Assembly: GCF_000731955.1 (NCBI RefSeq)
Contig: NZ_JNCK01000001.1
Span: forward strand, 806,001-870,000
DNA from: Halomonas zincidurans B6
GTDB taxonomy: Bacteria; Pseudomonadota; Gammaproteobacteria; Pseudomonadales; Halomonadaceae
DNA: 64,000 nt
Direction: 5' to 3'
Below are positions 18,020-26,816 of this stretch, piece after piece. Positions within the stretch are counted from its first letter, which is position 1. The number at the start of each line of letters is the position of its first letter. A program made the translations under genes and the position numbers. The notes beneath the pieces are model-generated. The model ran no database searches and was not told the origin of the DNA. It saw nothing but the letters and a program-made list of their open reading frames with translations.

Positions 18020-18642
18020 TCGTCAATCTGTCGCTGCTGTCGGTATTCATCCCCACCTTCTTCATGGTCTCGTTGACTCCGGGCCTGTGCATGACGCTGT
18101 CGATGGTGCTGGGGATGACCCTCGGCGTTCGCCGCGCGCTGTGGATGATGATCGGTGAACTGGTCGGGGTCGGCCTGGTCGCCGTGGCGGCGGGGGCCGG
18201 CGTGGCGACGCTGATGTTGCGGCAACCGCTGGCATTCGCTGCCTTCAAGTGGCTGGGCGGCGCCTACCTGGTGTATCTGGGGGTAATGATGTGGCGCTCG
18301 CGGGGACGCATGGCGATTCCCAGCGAGCCCGCCGCGGTACGCGATGTCTCGCGCTGGCAACTGATTTCCCAGGGGTTTGTCACCGCAGTCGCCAATCCCA
18401 AGGGCTGGGCGTTCTTCATTGCCCTGCTGCCGCCGTTTCTCGATACCGACCTGCCACTGGCCCCGCAGCTGGCGGTACTGGTCGGGATGATCCTGACCCT
18501 CGAGCTGTGCAGCTTGCTGCTCTACGCCACTGGCGGGCGCACCGCCAGCCATCTGCTCGCCAAGAGCGGCAACGTCCGGCTGCTCAATCGCCTCGCCGGC
18601 ACGCTGATGGTGGGTGTCGGGGTCTGGCTGGCGCTGGGTTAG
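18016..18642 (+). CDS. LysE/RhtB family amino-acid exporter
   Basis: Inner-membrane exporter of the LysE superfamily, 208 aa with about six hydrophobic helices. Family motifs are PGLCMTLSMVLGMTLG near the N-terminus (usual form PGPxxxxxxxxxxxxG) and FVTAVANPKGWAFFIALLP. The substrate is not predictable. GTG 18016 overlaps the ubiX stop and has GGGAGA at about 18004-18009; a longer upstream frame would read through ubiX and is rejected. Third gene of mpl-ubiX-lysE, ending 23 bp before a convergent gene. Confidence 0.85.
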   Translation: MIVNLSLLSVFIPTFFMVSLTPGLCMTLSMVLGMTLGVRRALWMMIGELVGVGLVAVAAGAGVATLMLRQPLAFAAFKWLGGAYLVYLGVMMWRSRGRMAIPSEPAAVRDVSRWQLISQGFVTAVANPKGWAFFIALLPPFLDTDLPLAPQLAVLVGMILTLELCSLLLYATGGRTASHLLAKSGNVRLLNRLAGTLMVGVGVWLALG

Positions 18643-18665
18643 GAGCCGGTCGGACGTGATGCCGA

Positions 18666-20066
18666 TCAGGCGTTTGGCAGCCACAGGATGCGACCGACTA
18701 GCAGCGCAAGCGAGGCCAGCGACAGGATTTTCCAGGGGGCCGGTGGTGGCATGTGCCGCGCAAAGCTGTGATAACTGAGGCGTACCAGCGCACAGGCCAG
18801 CAGGCCGAGCAGGGCGCCGCCAATCAGGTCGCTGAGCCAGTGCACGCCAATCACCAGCCGCGACAGCGCCATGGGAACGCTGATCAGAATCGCCAGCCAG
18901 TAGGCCGGTGCCCGATGTCGCGGGGGCAGTCGGTCGGCGACGAACGCCGCGGTCAGTCCATAGAGCACCACAGCGGTCGAGACATGCGCGCTGGGGTAGG
19001 AAAACGAGCCGATCAGGTAATCGGGCGTATCGGGCCGCACGCGTCCGGCCAACTGCTTGAACAGCGTATTGGCCAGCGCGATGCCGCCCAGCGCACCGGC
19101 CATATGCAGCAGTACGGCATAGGCCCGGCGGTGCGCCAGCCATACCGCCCAGGGGGCCGTCAGGGCGAGCACGCCGAACGTGTCGCCGGCCTTGGCCATC
19201 CATTCGGCGACAGCTACCAGGGGGGCGAGTGATAGATCCCCCAGCAGGGCCTGCAGTTGCCGATCCATGGGCAGCGGGCCGCTTTGCTCCAATACCCACA
19301 GCGTCCAGCCGGACAGCGCCGCCAGGCTGATCAGCGCCAGCGCCAGCGAGGCCAGCGGCAGTTCCGCTTCGGGGCGTGTGGTGCGTAGCCAAAGCCACAG
19401 GCGGCGCAGTCGTGGATGACGGCGCGCCAGCCCGGCGAGCAACCGATAGCCACGTCCCTGGCGGGTAAGCTGGCTGCGCAGCAACGAGAAGACGATCGCC
19501 AGCGCGACGACGAGTATCGCCAGCAGCACCAGCCAGCGTCGGCTGCTGCTGGGCAGGTCGAGCAATTGCTGCCAGGTGCTGCCCAGCAGGTAGCCTGGCA
19601 GTACATAGATCGGTGCCCAGAGCAGTGCCGAACCGATGTTGGACCACAGGAACGTGGTCGGTCGCATGTGCAGCATTCCGGCGATTAGCGGGATGATCGG
19701 GCGCACCGGACCGAAGAAACGGCCGATCAGTACCGACAGCACGCCATAGCGATGGAAGAAGCGCGCGCCGCGGGCCAGCCATTCGGGGTGGTTGCGAAAC
19801 GGTCGCAACTGTGGAATGCGCTGGCGCTGGTAATAGCCGAACGCAAAGCTTAGCCCATCGCCGATCACCGCGCCGACGAAGGCCGCGGCGAGCAGGGCGA
19901 AGATCGCCAGATCGTAGTGTCCGGCCAGCGAGGCCGCGGCGGTGATCAAGATCACGCCGGGCACCAGCAGACCGACGACGGCCAGCGACTCGATCAGCGA
20001 GATGCCGGCGACGATCAGAAAAAGCCAGTTGGGTGAGGGCATGAAGCCACTTATCCATTCGGTCAT
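18666..20066 (-). CDS. DedA - PAP2 phosphatase fusion membrane protein
   Basis: Two membrane domains in one chain of 466 aa. The N-terminal half (about residues 1-200) is DedA, with the family signature GRFFGPVRPIIPLIAG; DedA proteins act in undecaprenyl-phosphate or phospholipid flipping. The C-terminal half (about 240-450) is a PAP2 lipid phosphatase with all three motifs: KQLAGRVRP, YPSAHVS and SRLVIGVHWLSD. The pairing suggests dephosphorylation and translocation of a lipid such as undecaprenyl-PP or phosphatidate. ATG 20066 starts 2 nt after the upstream stop, so the gene is translationally tied to the two genes before it. Confidence 0.9.
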   Translation of the reverse strand: MTEWISGFMPSPNWLFLIVAGISLIESLAVVGLLVPGVILITAAASLAGHYDLAIFALLAAAFVGAVIGDGLSFAFGYYQRQRIPQLRPFRNHPEWLARGARFFHRYGVLSVLIGRFFGPVRPIIPLIAGMLHMRPTTFLWSNIGSALLWAPIYVLPGYLLGSTWQQLLDLPSSSRRWLVLLAILVVALAIVFSLLRSQLTRQGRGYRLLAGLARRHPRLRRLWLWLRTTRPEAELPLASLALALISLAALSGWTLWVLEQSGPLPMDRQLQALLGDLSLAPLVAVAEWMAKAGDTFGVLALTAPWAVWLAHRRAYAVLLHMAGALGGIALANTLFKQLAGRVRPDTPDYLIGSFSYPSAHVSTAVVLYGLTAAFVADRLPPRHRAPAYWLAILISVPMALSRLVIGVHWLSDLIGGALLGLLACALVRLSYHSFARHMPPPAPWKILSLASLALLVGRILWLPNA

Positions 20067-20068
20067 GC

Positions 20069-21019
20069 TCAAAGGGCGGGCTCCATCAGTTTGAGGCCCG
20101 CGCTCAGCAGGCGCTGTTCGAAATGCTGGCGAGTTTCACCGGCGTGTAGGCGGCAAACTTGAATCCGCGACTGCAGGGTGCCGGTCTCGGCGATGACTTC
20201 ACGATTCAGCGCATGCAGCAGGCGCTCGCGGACGATCAGTGCGCCGGCTTCCCCGGTGTCCGGCAGCAGCAGCCAGAACAACGAGCCCTGCTGACGACCC
20301 AGCAGATCGTGCTGGCGCGAGTTGGCCTGGATTGTCTGGCAGATGCGATCGAGCAGGGCGTGCAGCAGCGGGCGGCCGAACTGCTCGTCGGCCATTTCCA
20401 GTTGGGGGAGGTGAATGACCAGGGCGGCAAGCGGACGCCTGAGTGCCTTGGCCCGCTCGACCTCGGCGGCCATCCGGCGTTCGAGGGTTTCGCGCGACAG
20501 CGCGCAGCAATCGCGATCTCGGCGTACCGATCGATCGCACTGCTGGGCATGACGATGGCCCAGCCAGCCGGGCAACGAGGCCATGCCCAGCAGCGTCAGG
20601 TAGGCCAATGCCGCCGGCCCCAGCGTCAGGTCGGGGGCGGCGATGGCAAGCCACACCGGAGTCAGGAACAGGCTCAGCAGCAGCCCCGGGGCGAGCGGCA
20701 GCAGCAACAGCGTCAGTACCGGCGGCAGGCCCAGCCAGAATAGCGATAGCGTGGCTTGCTGGTGGGCCAGGTCGATGGCGACGATCAGGTAGCAACTGAT
20801 CAGCACCAGATAGATGGGCAGGCGGCGGAACTCGGCATTGACCCAGCGTACGAACAGCGCCCCGCCGAGCATCAGGGTCAGTATCGCCGGCAGCAGGATA
20901 TCGCTGTAGTGGCCCATCATGTACTGCCACAGCGCATAGCTGCCCATCAGCACCACGCCACTGACGTAGACCAGGCGGAACAACCAATCGGCCAGGCGCG
21001 AGCGGTCGTCGTAAGCCAT
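20069..21019 (-). CDS. Membrane protein with degenerate GGDEF domain
   Basis: Five or so hydrophobic helices in residues 12-155, then a GGDEF-like domain (about 172-316) starting LSRETLERRMAAEVERAKALRRPLAALV. Where the catalytic GGDEF should be, the sequence is QGSLF (244-248) in R-QQGSLFWLLLPDT, so cyclic-di-GMP synthesis is not expected. Its ATG directly follows the stop of the preceding gene (TGAATG). Probably a membrane sensor or effector without catalysis; the ligand is unknown. Confidence 0.65.
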   Translation of the reverse strand: MAYDDRSRLADWLFRLVYVSGVVLMGSYALWQYMMGHYSDILLPAILTLMLGGALFVRWVNAEFRRLPIYLVLISCYLIVAIDLAHQQATLSLFWLGLPPVLTLLLLPLAPGLLLSLFLTPVWLAIAAPDLTLGPAALAYLTLLGMASLPGWLGHRHAQQCDRSVRRDRDCCALSRETLERRMAAEVERAKALRRPLAALVIHLPQLEMADEQFGRPLLHALLDRICQTIQANSRQHDLLGRQQGSLFWLLLPDTGEAGALIVRERLLHALNREVIAETGTLQSRIQVCRLHAGETRQHFEQRLLSAGLKLMEPAL

Positions 21020-21877
21020 TCAGGCTGACTCCTCGAGCACGATCAACGGACGCGACTGGTGGGCCAGGGCGCGTAGCTGTCCGGCCAGCTCGAGCCCCGG
21101 CGCCAGCGTGACGAAGCGAGCCTGGCTGATGCCCGGCAGTGCCGCTTTCAAGGCGTCGCGGCGCTGGCCGCCCTCCGTGGCGTCGCGGCTGATCAGCAGC
21201 GCGGCGAGGACGTGTCGGTCGAGCTGATAGCCGCTTTCGTAGCTGCGGGTATGGTCGACCAGCAGGCGCGCCAGTGTCGATGTGCGGCTCTTCTGGCGCA
21301 CCAGCACCAGCATGCCATGGGTCTTCTCGCGCTGGCAGCGAGCGGTCTCCTCGGGCAGGTCCTGCTCGAGCTGATGGCGTGACCAGAACATGGCGTCCGG
21401 GATGCGCTCCGCATAGCGATGCTGAGTGCGCCAGCTGGCCTGCAGACTCAGGCTGCGGGCAATCGCCAGCAACCCCAGGGTGGCCAGCAGCAGCCCGGCG
21501 AGCACTCCCTGTTCGATGGGAAACGCGGTGCGGCTGTCGAAGTAGCTAAGTGTCGCGAGTGCGGCGTTGAGCGCCAGCAACCATGGGGGCTGCGGCAAGG
21601 CCAGCACGGCCACCCAGGCCCATAGCCACAGCAGGAAATATTGAGGGTCGAGCGCCAGCACCAGCGTCAGCACCAGCGCCAGCAAGGCCGGTAGCCAGGC
21701 GTTGGCGAGATGGATGCCGCCCGGCCGGGCATGGGTGACTATCACCAGCAACAAGGCACCGACGACCAGTACCGGCGCGGCCGACTCGCCCCGCCAGACC
21801 AGCGCCAACGCGAGGATCGACAGGGCGGTCAGCCAGACGATCAGCCGATAGGGGCCTTCTTTGAACTTGCGCTCCAT
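21020..21877 (-). CDS. Membrane protein with highly degenerate GGDEF-like domain
   Basis: Five to six hydrophobic helices in residues 10-145, then a soluble domain of about 130 residues starting AMFWSRHQLEQDLPEETARC. Its spacing resembles the following gene's GGDEF-like domain, with LDRHV (about 219-223) where GGDEF would be. The family call is therefore weak and rests partly on the neighbour. First gene of a tight three-gene leftward unit that ends in the DedA-PAP2 fusion; divergent from proA. Confidence 0.5.
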   Translation of the reverse strand: MERKFKEGPYRLIVWLTALSILALALVWRGESAAPVLVVGALLLVIVTHARPGGIHLANAWLPALLALVLTLVLALDPQYFLLWLWAWVAVLALPQPPWLLALNAALATLSYFDSRTAFPIEQGVLAGLLLATLGLLAIARSLSLQASWRTQHRYAERIPDAMFWSRHQLEQDLPEETARCQREKTHGMLVLVRQKSRTSTLARLLVDHTRSYESGYQLDRHVLAALLISRDATEGGQRRDALKAALPGISQARFVTLAPGLELAGQLRALAHQSRPLIVLEESA

Positions 21878-22026
21878 GGTGGCTTACTATTGTGCTCCTT
21901 TCCGAGTAGCGGACACTGTACGATACCCGCCCCCCGGCGGCGACTCGTATCTGACTTTTTCGCCAACCCTGCGCCCGACGCACCGGCCCTGGTGGCGTGC
22001 GGCAGGCCGATGGAGACTTTTCGGAC

Positions 22027-23304
22027 ATGTCACCACAGTTCGCGACGACCGATGTCGCCTCCTACATGCAACAGCTGGGTCGCGAGGCGCGCCGTACCAG
22101 CAGTCAATTGCGGCGTGCCACCAGCGCGGCCAAGAATGCCGCGCTGGCGGCCATGGCGGCGCGCCTCGCGGCCTCCCGCGAGGCGCTGCTGACCGCCAAC
22201 GAAAGCGATCTGGAGCGCGCACGGGCGTCGGGGCTGGACGCGGCGCTGCTCGATCGGCTGGCGCTCAGCGAGGCGCGCATCGAGGCGATGATCGAAGGCC
22301 TGCACCAGGTCGCCGCGCTGCCCGACCCGGTGGGTGCGATCGACGATCTGCGAACCCGGCCGAGCGGCATCCAGGTCGGCCAGATGCGCGTGCCGCTGGG
22401 GGTGATCGGGATCATCTACGAGTCGCGTCCCAACGTCACGCTCGAGGCGGCCAGCCTGTGTCTCAAGTCGGGCAATGCCTGCATCCTGCGCGGCGGCTCC
22501 GAGGCCCGCGAGAGCAACGCGGCGATCGCCGAATGCATCGTCGCCGGGCTCGCCGATGCCGGGTTGCCGGAAAGCGCGGTGCAGGTGGTGGCGATGACAG
22601 ATCGCGCCGCGGTGGGGGAGTTGATCGCCATGCCCGAGTATGTCGACGTGATTATTCCGCGCGGCGGCAAGTCGTTGATCGAGCGGGTGGCGCGCGATGC
22701 GAAGGTGCCGGTGATCAAGCATCTCGACGGGGTGTGTCATGTGTACATCGATGCCAGCGCCGATCGCGACAAGGCGCTGGCGATCGCCGTCAATGCCAAG
22801 ACGCAACGCTACGGCACCTGCAATACCTTGGAAACGCTGCTGATCGATGCGCCGGTGGCCGGCGAGCTGCTGCCCGAGCTGGCCGCGGCATACGCCGAAC
22901 ACCGCGTCGAGCTGCGCGGCTGTGAGCGTACCCGTGAGTTGCTGCCGGGAATCAAGGCCGCCGAAGAGGCCGACTGGTCGGCGGAATACCTGGCCCCGGT
23001 GCTGGCGATCCGGGTGGTCGATGGCATCGATGCCGCCATCGCGCACATCGAGCGCTACGGTTCGCACCACACCGATGCCATCGTCAGCGAATCCTATACG
23101 CTGAGCCGGCGGTTCCTTGCCGAGGTCGATTCCAGCTCGGTGATGGTCAACGCCTCGACGCGCTTCGCCGATGGTTTCGAATACGGCCTGGGTGCCGAGA
23201 TCGGCATCTCCACCAACAAGCTGCACGCCCGGGGGCCGGTGGGCCTCGAAGGTCTCACGACCCGCAAGTACATCGTGCTGGGCGATGGCCAGATCCGTGA
23301 GTGA
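22027..23304 (+). CDS. proA: Gamma-glutamyl phosphate reductase
   Basis: NADPH-dependent reduction of glutamyl 5-phosphate to the semialdehyde, second step of proline synthesis. The 425 aa are complete, with the catalytic Cys at C265 in RYGTCNTLE, IYESRPNVT for the cofactor, and STRFADGFEYGLGAEIGIST near the end. Proline is also an osmolyte, relevant in a halophile. proB is not adjacent; nadD follows with an overlap, as in many gammaproteobacteria. Confidence 0.96.
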   Translation: MSPQFATTDVASYMQQLGREARRTSSQLRRATSAAKNAALAAMAARLAASREALLTANESDLERARASGLDAALLDRLALSEARIEAMIEGLHQVAALPDPVGAIDDLRTRPSGIQVGQMRVPLGVIGIIYESRPNVTLEAASLCLKSGNACILRGGSEARESNAAIAECIVAGLADAGLPESAVQVVAMTDRAAVGELIAMPEYVDVIIPRGGKSLIERVARDAKVPVIKHLDGVCHVYIDASADRDKALAIAVNAKTQRYGTCNTLETLLIDAPVAGELLPELAAAYAEHRVELRGCERTRELLPGIKAAEEADWSAEYLAPVLAIRVVDGIDAAIAHIERYGSHHTDAIVSESYTLSRRFLAEVDSSSVMVNASTRFADGFEYGLGAEIGISTNKLHARGPVGLEGLTTRKYIVLGDGQIRE

Positions 23305-23980
23305 CCGCATTTCGGGCGACGCCGCGCCGCGCATCGCCATGTTCGGCGGTACGTTCGACCCAGTGCATCTGGGGCATCTGCGCAGTGCCGTCGAACTGCG
23401 CGAGTGCCTGGCGCTGGATCGGGTCCATATGCTGCCCGCCCATGTACCGCCGCACCGGGAAGCGCCGGGAGTTTCGGCCGCCGAGCGCCTGGCGATGCTC
23501 GAGGCCGGCATCGGCGATACCCCGGGGCTGGTCGCCGACGCCCGGGAGCTGGATCGCGACGGCCCTTCCTACAGCGGCGAGACCCTGGCTTCGCTGCGTC
23601 GCGACTACGGCGAGCAGGCGCGCCTGGTGATGAGCGTGGGGATGGATGCCTTCCTCAGGCTGCATGAATGGCGCGAGCCGCAGCGCTTGTTCGAGCTGGC
23701 GCACGTGGTGGTGATCGAGCGTCCCGGTCATCGGGGCCCGCTGCCCGCTGCCCTGGCGCGGCTCGTCGCCGGTCGCGAAGCGGCGGATGCCGAGGCGCTG
23801 TTGCGTCGGCCGGCGGGCGGCGTGTTGCACGTGAGGCTGCCCAGCCGCATGGCGATCTCCGCCACCGGGTTGCGCACACGCCTGGCCGCGGGCCGCAGCG
23901 TACGCTATCTGTTGCCGGAAGCGGTGGAAGACTATGTTCGCTCACGCAATCTTTATCGGTCGTTGGAACCGTCGGGGTAG
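23285..23980 (+). CDS. nadD: Nicotinate-nucleotide adenylyltransferase
   Basis: Adenylates nicotinate mononucleotide to deamido-NAD in NAD synthesis. The nucleotidyltransferase motif GGTFDPVHLGHLRSA holds the HxGH site, and ISATGLRTRL near the end matches the usual ISSTxIR. The start is uncertain: ATG 23285 (231 aa, 20-bp overlap with proA) or GTG 23297 (227 aa, 8-bp overlap). The family's conserved region begins at residue 14 of the longer form. Confidence 0.94.
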   Translation: MARSVSDRISGDAAPRIAMFGGTFDPVHLGHLRSAVELRECLALDRVHMLPAHVPPHREAPGVSAAERLAMLEAGIGDTPGLVADARELDRDGPSYSGETLASLRRDYGEQARLVMSVGMDAFLRLHEWREPQRLFELAHVVVIERPGHRGPLPAALARLVAGREAADAEALLRRPAGGVLHVRLPSRMAISATGLRTRLAAGRSVRYLLPEAVEDYVRSRNLYRSLEPSG

Positions 23981-24017
23981 AATGACGGTCTGACTAGACT
24001 GTTTCTTTAGAGGAGCT

Positions 24018-24380
24018 ATGCAGATCGACGCACTCAAGACATTGGCAGTGGATGCCCTCGAGGAACTCAAGGGCCAGGATATTGCCGAACTCGACGTCGC
24101 GGCGCTGACCAGCGTCACCGATGTCATGCTGGTTGCCAGCGGTACCTCGTCACGCCACGTGGCGGCGCTGGCCAACAATGTGGTCGAGCGGGCCAAGGAT
24201 GCCGGGGTACGGCCGCTCGGTGTCGAAGGGCAGAACGGCGCCGAATGGGTGCTGATCGACCTGGGCGATGTGGTGGTCCATGTCATGCAGCCCGAGACGC
24301 GGCGCCTGTACGATCTCGAACGACTGTGGGCCGATCTGCCCGCTGACAGCGAGGAGGAGGTGCGCGGAGGCCGGGCGTGA
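24018..24380 (+). CDS. rsfS: Ribosome silencing factor RsfS
   Basis: Binds ribosomal protein L14 and blocks subunit joining during starvation. The 120 aa match the family, with SVTDVMLVASGTSSRHVAAL in the middle and GAEWVLIDLGDVVVHVM towards the end. AGAGGAGCT precedes the ATG. It heads the rsfS-rlmH-mrdA-rodA order widely conserved in proteobacteria and overlaps rlmH by 4 bp. Confidence 0.96.
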   Translation: MQIDALKTLAVDALEELKGQDIAELDVAALTSVTDVMLVASGTSSRHVAALANNVVERAKDAGVRPLGVEGQNGAEWVLIDLGDVVVHVMQPETRRLYDLERLWADLPADSEEEVRGGRA

Positions 24381-24841
24381 AGTTGAAGCTGCTGGCCGTC
24401 GGCACCAGGATGCCCGACTGGGTCGAGCGGGGCGTTGCGGAATATCGCCAGCGAATGCCGCGTGACTTCGCCCTCGAAGTGATCGAGATCGCTCCCGGTG
24501 CGCGTGGCAAGAATGCCGATGTGGCGCGTGCCGTGGCGCTCGAGGGACAGCGCATGCGCCAACGCCTGAACGGCGAACTGTGCGTGGCGCTGGAAGTCAC
24601 CGGCCAGGCGTGGTCGACCGAGCGGCTTGCCGGCGAGGCCGATCGCTGGCGCCATTCGGGGCGTGATGTGGCGCTGCTGGTGGGCGGTCCCGAAGGGCTC
24701 GAGCCGGCACTTTCGGCGTCCGCCGATCAGCGCTGGTCGCTGTCGCCACTGACCCTGCCGCACCCGATGGTGCGGCTGATCATCGCCGAACAGCTCTATC
24801 GCGCCTGGACGCTGCTGGTTGGCCACCCCTATCACCGTTGA
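24377..24841 (+). CDS. rlmH: 23S rRNA pseudouridine-1915 N3-methyltransferase
   Basis: SPOUT methyltransferase acting on the pseudouridine of helix 69 in assembled 70S ribosomes. The 154 aa equal the E. coli length (155). Knot motifs are visible: ALLVGGPEGLEP and the C-terminal LPHPMVRLIIAEQLYRAW. Start overlaps the rsfS stop. Confidence 0.97.
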   Translation: MKLKLLAVGTRMPDWVERGVAEYRQRMPRDFALEVIEIAPGARGKNADVARAVALEGQRMRQRLNGELCVALEVTGQAWSTERLAGEADRWRHSGRDVALLVGGPEGLEPALSASADQRWSLSPLTLPHPMVRLIIAEQLYRAWTLLVGHPYHR

Positions 24842-24853
24842 CTGAAGGACGCA

Positions 24854-24928
24854 ATGCAGCATCCACGCCACGAGCCTGCTTCGCCGCCTCGAAACGTCAC
24901 CCTCGCCTTGTGGCCTTCGCATGCGTAA
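24854..24928 (+). CDS. Possible 24-codon leader ORF overlapping the mrdA start
   Basis: ATG 24854 follows a good Shine-Dalgarno (GAAGGA, 24844-24849) and opens a 24-codon frame (MQHPRHEPASPP...WPSHA) that stops at 24926-24928, inside the first codons of mrdA. mrdA's own ATG at 24921 lacks a visible ribosome-binding site, so reading this frame could bring ribosomes to mrdA. The peptide matches nothing I know. Confidence 0.35.
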   Translation: MQHPRHEPASPPRNVTLALWPSHA

Positions 24929-26816
24929 ACGCCGTTCCGCGCTGAAGAATCCCGAACAGGAAGTGCGCATCTTCCGCAACCGCTCGTTGCTGGCGGTGGC
25001 GGTGGTCATCCTGCTGTCGGGCGGCCTGATGGCACGCCTGGTCTACCTGCAGATATTCCAGCAAGAAGCCTTTGCCACGCGCTCGGAGAACAACCGCGTG
25101 CGCGTCGAGCCGTTACCGCCGACCCGCGGCTTGATCTACGACCGCAATGGCCTATTGCTGGCCGAAAACCGGCCGACCTATAACCTGACCATCGTTCCCG
25201 AGCGGGTCGACGATCTGGGCGCGACGCTTGACCTGCTGGTCGGTATTCTCGAGCTTCCCGAGCAGCAGGAAGCGGTCTTTCGCAAGCGGGCCTATCAGCG
25301 TCAACGCCCGTATCAGCCGGCGTTGCTGATGAGCGAGCTCGACGAGCGCCAGATTGCACGGCTGGCGGTCAATCGCTATCGCTTGCCCGGGGTCGAGATC
25401 GAGGGCCAGTTGCTGCGCTACTATCCCAACCCGGTGCTGATGTCGCACGTGCTCGGCTATGTCGGCCGGATCAACGCCGAGGAACTCGCCGAGCTGGACA
25501 GCGGCGACTACGCCGGCACGCACTTCATCGGCAAGACCGGCATCGAAAAGCAGTACGAAGAACAGCTGCAAGGCGACGCCGGGCTGCGCCGGGTAGAGAC
25601 CAACGCCCGGGGGCGGGTGCTGCGTGAGCTCGGTCGCACCGATCCCGAACCCGGCAAGAACATCACCCTGAGCATCGACGCGCGACTGCAGAAGTTGGCC
25701 TACGATCTCCTCGCTGGCCGGCGTGGCTCGATCGTCGCCATCGACCCGCCGAGCGGCGAGATTCTCGCCATGGCCTCGTCGCCGGGCTTCAATTCCAACC
25801 TGTTCGTCACCGGCATCAGCTATGAAGATTACCGTGCGCTGCGCGAGGACATCGATCTGCCGCTCTACAATCGCTCGGTTCGCGGGCAGTACCCGCCAGC
25901 GTCCACGGTCAAGCCCTACCTGGCGCTGGCAGGGCTGGAAAACGCTGTGATCACCCCGCAGAAGACCATCTACGACCCGGGTTACTACAAGCTGCCCGGA
26001 TTCGATCGGCGCTATAATAACTGGAAGCGCTCGGGGCAAGGTCGGGTCGACATGAGTCGTGCCATCGAGGTCTCCAACGACACTTACTTCTACAACCTGG
26101 CGAACTTGCTGGGAATCGATGCACTGTCCAGCTCCATGTCCCGCTTCGGCTTCGGCGAGGAGACCAGCTATGACGTGTACGGCGCTTCCCAGGGCTTGAT
26201 GCCCTCGAGAAAATGGAAGCGCGAGAGCCGCAACCAGGTCTGGTTTCCCGGCGAGACGCTCTCGGTGGGCATCGGCCAGGGTTACTGGCTGGCCACGCCG
26301 CTGCAGATGGCGACCGCCATGTCGGTACTCGCCAACCGCGGCAAATGGGTGACCCCGCATCTCGCTCGCAAGATCGGCGACGAGATGGTCAAGCCGCCTC
26401 CCGCCAAGGAAGACATCAAGTTGCCCGACAAATGGTGGGATCTGGTCATCCAGGCGCTCGAAGCGGTCTTGAGCGGCAACGAGGGCACCGCGCGACGTGC
26501 CGGGAAGGGGCTCGAATACCGCATGGCCGGCAAGTCGGGAACCGCTCAGGTATTCTCCCTCGCCAACGACGAGCGCTACAACGCCGACGAACTCGATGAG
26601 CGTCTCCTCGATCATGCCCTGTTTACTGCCTTCGCGCCGATCGACGAGCCGCGGATAGCCGTTGCGGTGGTCATCGAGAACGCCGGTGGTGGCAGCTCGA
26701 ACGCGGCGCCGCTGGCCCGTCAGTTGATCGATGCCTGGTTGCTGCCCGACAACACGGCGCTCGAACAGGCACAAAACGAGCTCACCCAGCGAGAAGACCA
26801 TGAACCGACGCGATAG
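24921..26816 (+). CDS. mrdA: Penicillin-binding protein 2 (peptidoglycan transpeptidase)
   Basis: Class B PBP that cross-links peptidoglycan during cell elongation with RodA and MreB. One N-terminal transmembrane helix (about residues 20-45), a PBP dimer domain, and a transpeptidase domain with SxxK in YPPASTVKP, SxN in EVSNDTYF and KSG in AGKSGTAQV. 631 aa is the normal length (E. coli 633). It has no clear Shine-Dalgarno and may depend on the short frame that overlaps its start. Overlaps rodA by 17 bp. Confidence 0.96.
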   Translation: MRKRRSALKNPEQEVRIFRNRSLLAVAVVILLSGGLMARLVYLQIFQQEAFATRSENNRVRVEPLPPTRGLIYDRNGLLLAENRPTYNLTIVPERVDDLGATLDLLVGILELPEQQEAVFRKRAYQRQRPYQPALLMSELDERQIARLAVNRYRLPGVEIEGQLLRYYPNPVLMSHVLGYVGRINAEELAELDSGDYAGTHFIGKTGIEKQYEEQLQGDAGLRRVETNARGRVLRELGRTDPEPGKNITLSIDARLQKLAYDLLAGRRGSIVAIDPPSGEILAMASSPGFNSNLFVTGISYEDYRALREDIDLPLYNRSVRGQYPPASTVKPYLALAGLENAVITPQKTIYDPGYYKLPGFDRRYNNWKRSGQGRVDMSRAIEVSNDTYFYNLANLLGIDALSSSMSRFGFGEETSYDVYGASQGLMPSRKWKRESRNQVWFPGETLSVGIGQGYWLATPLQMATAMSVLANRGKWVTPHLARKIGDEMVKPPPAKEDIKLPDKWWDLVIQALEAVLSGNEGTARRAGKGLEYRMAGKSGTAQVFSLANDERYNADELDERLLDHALFTAFAPIDEPRIAVAVVIENAGGGSSNAAPLARQLIDAWLLPDNTALEQAQNELTQREDHEPTR

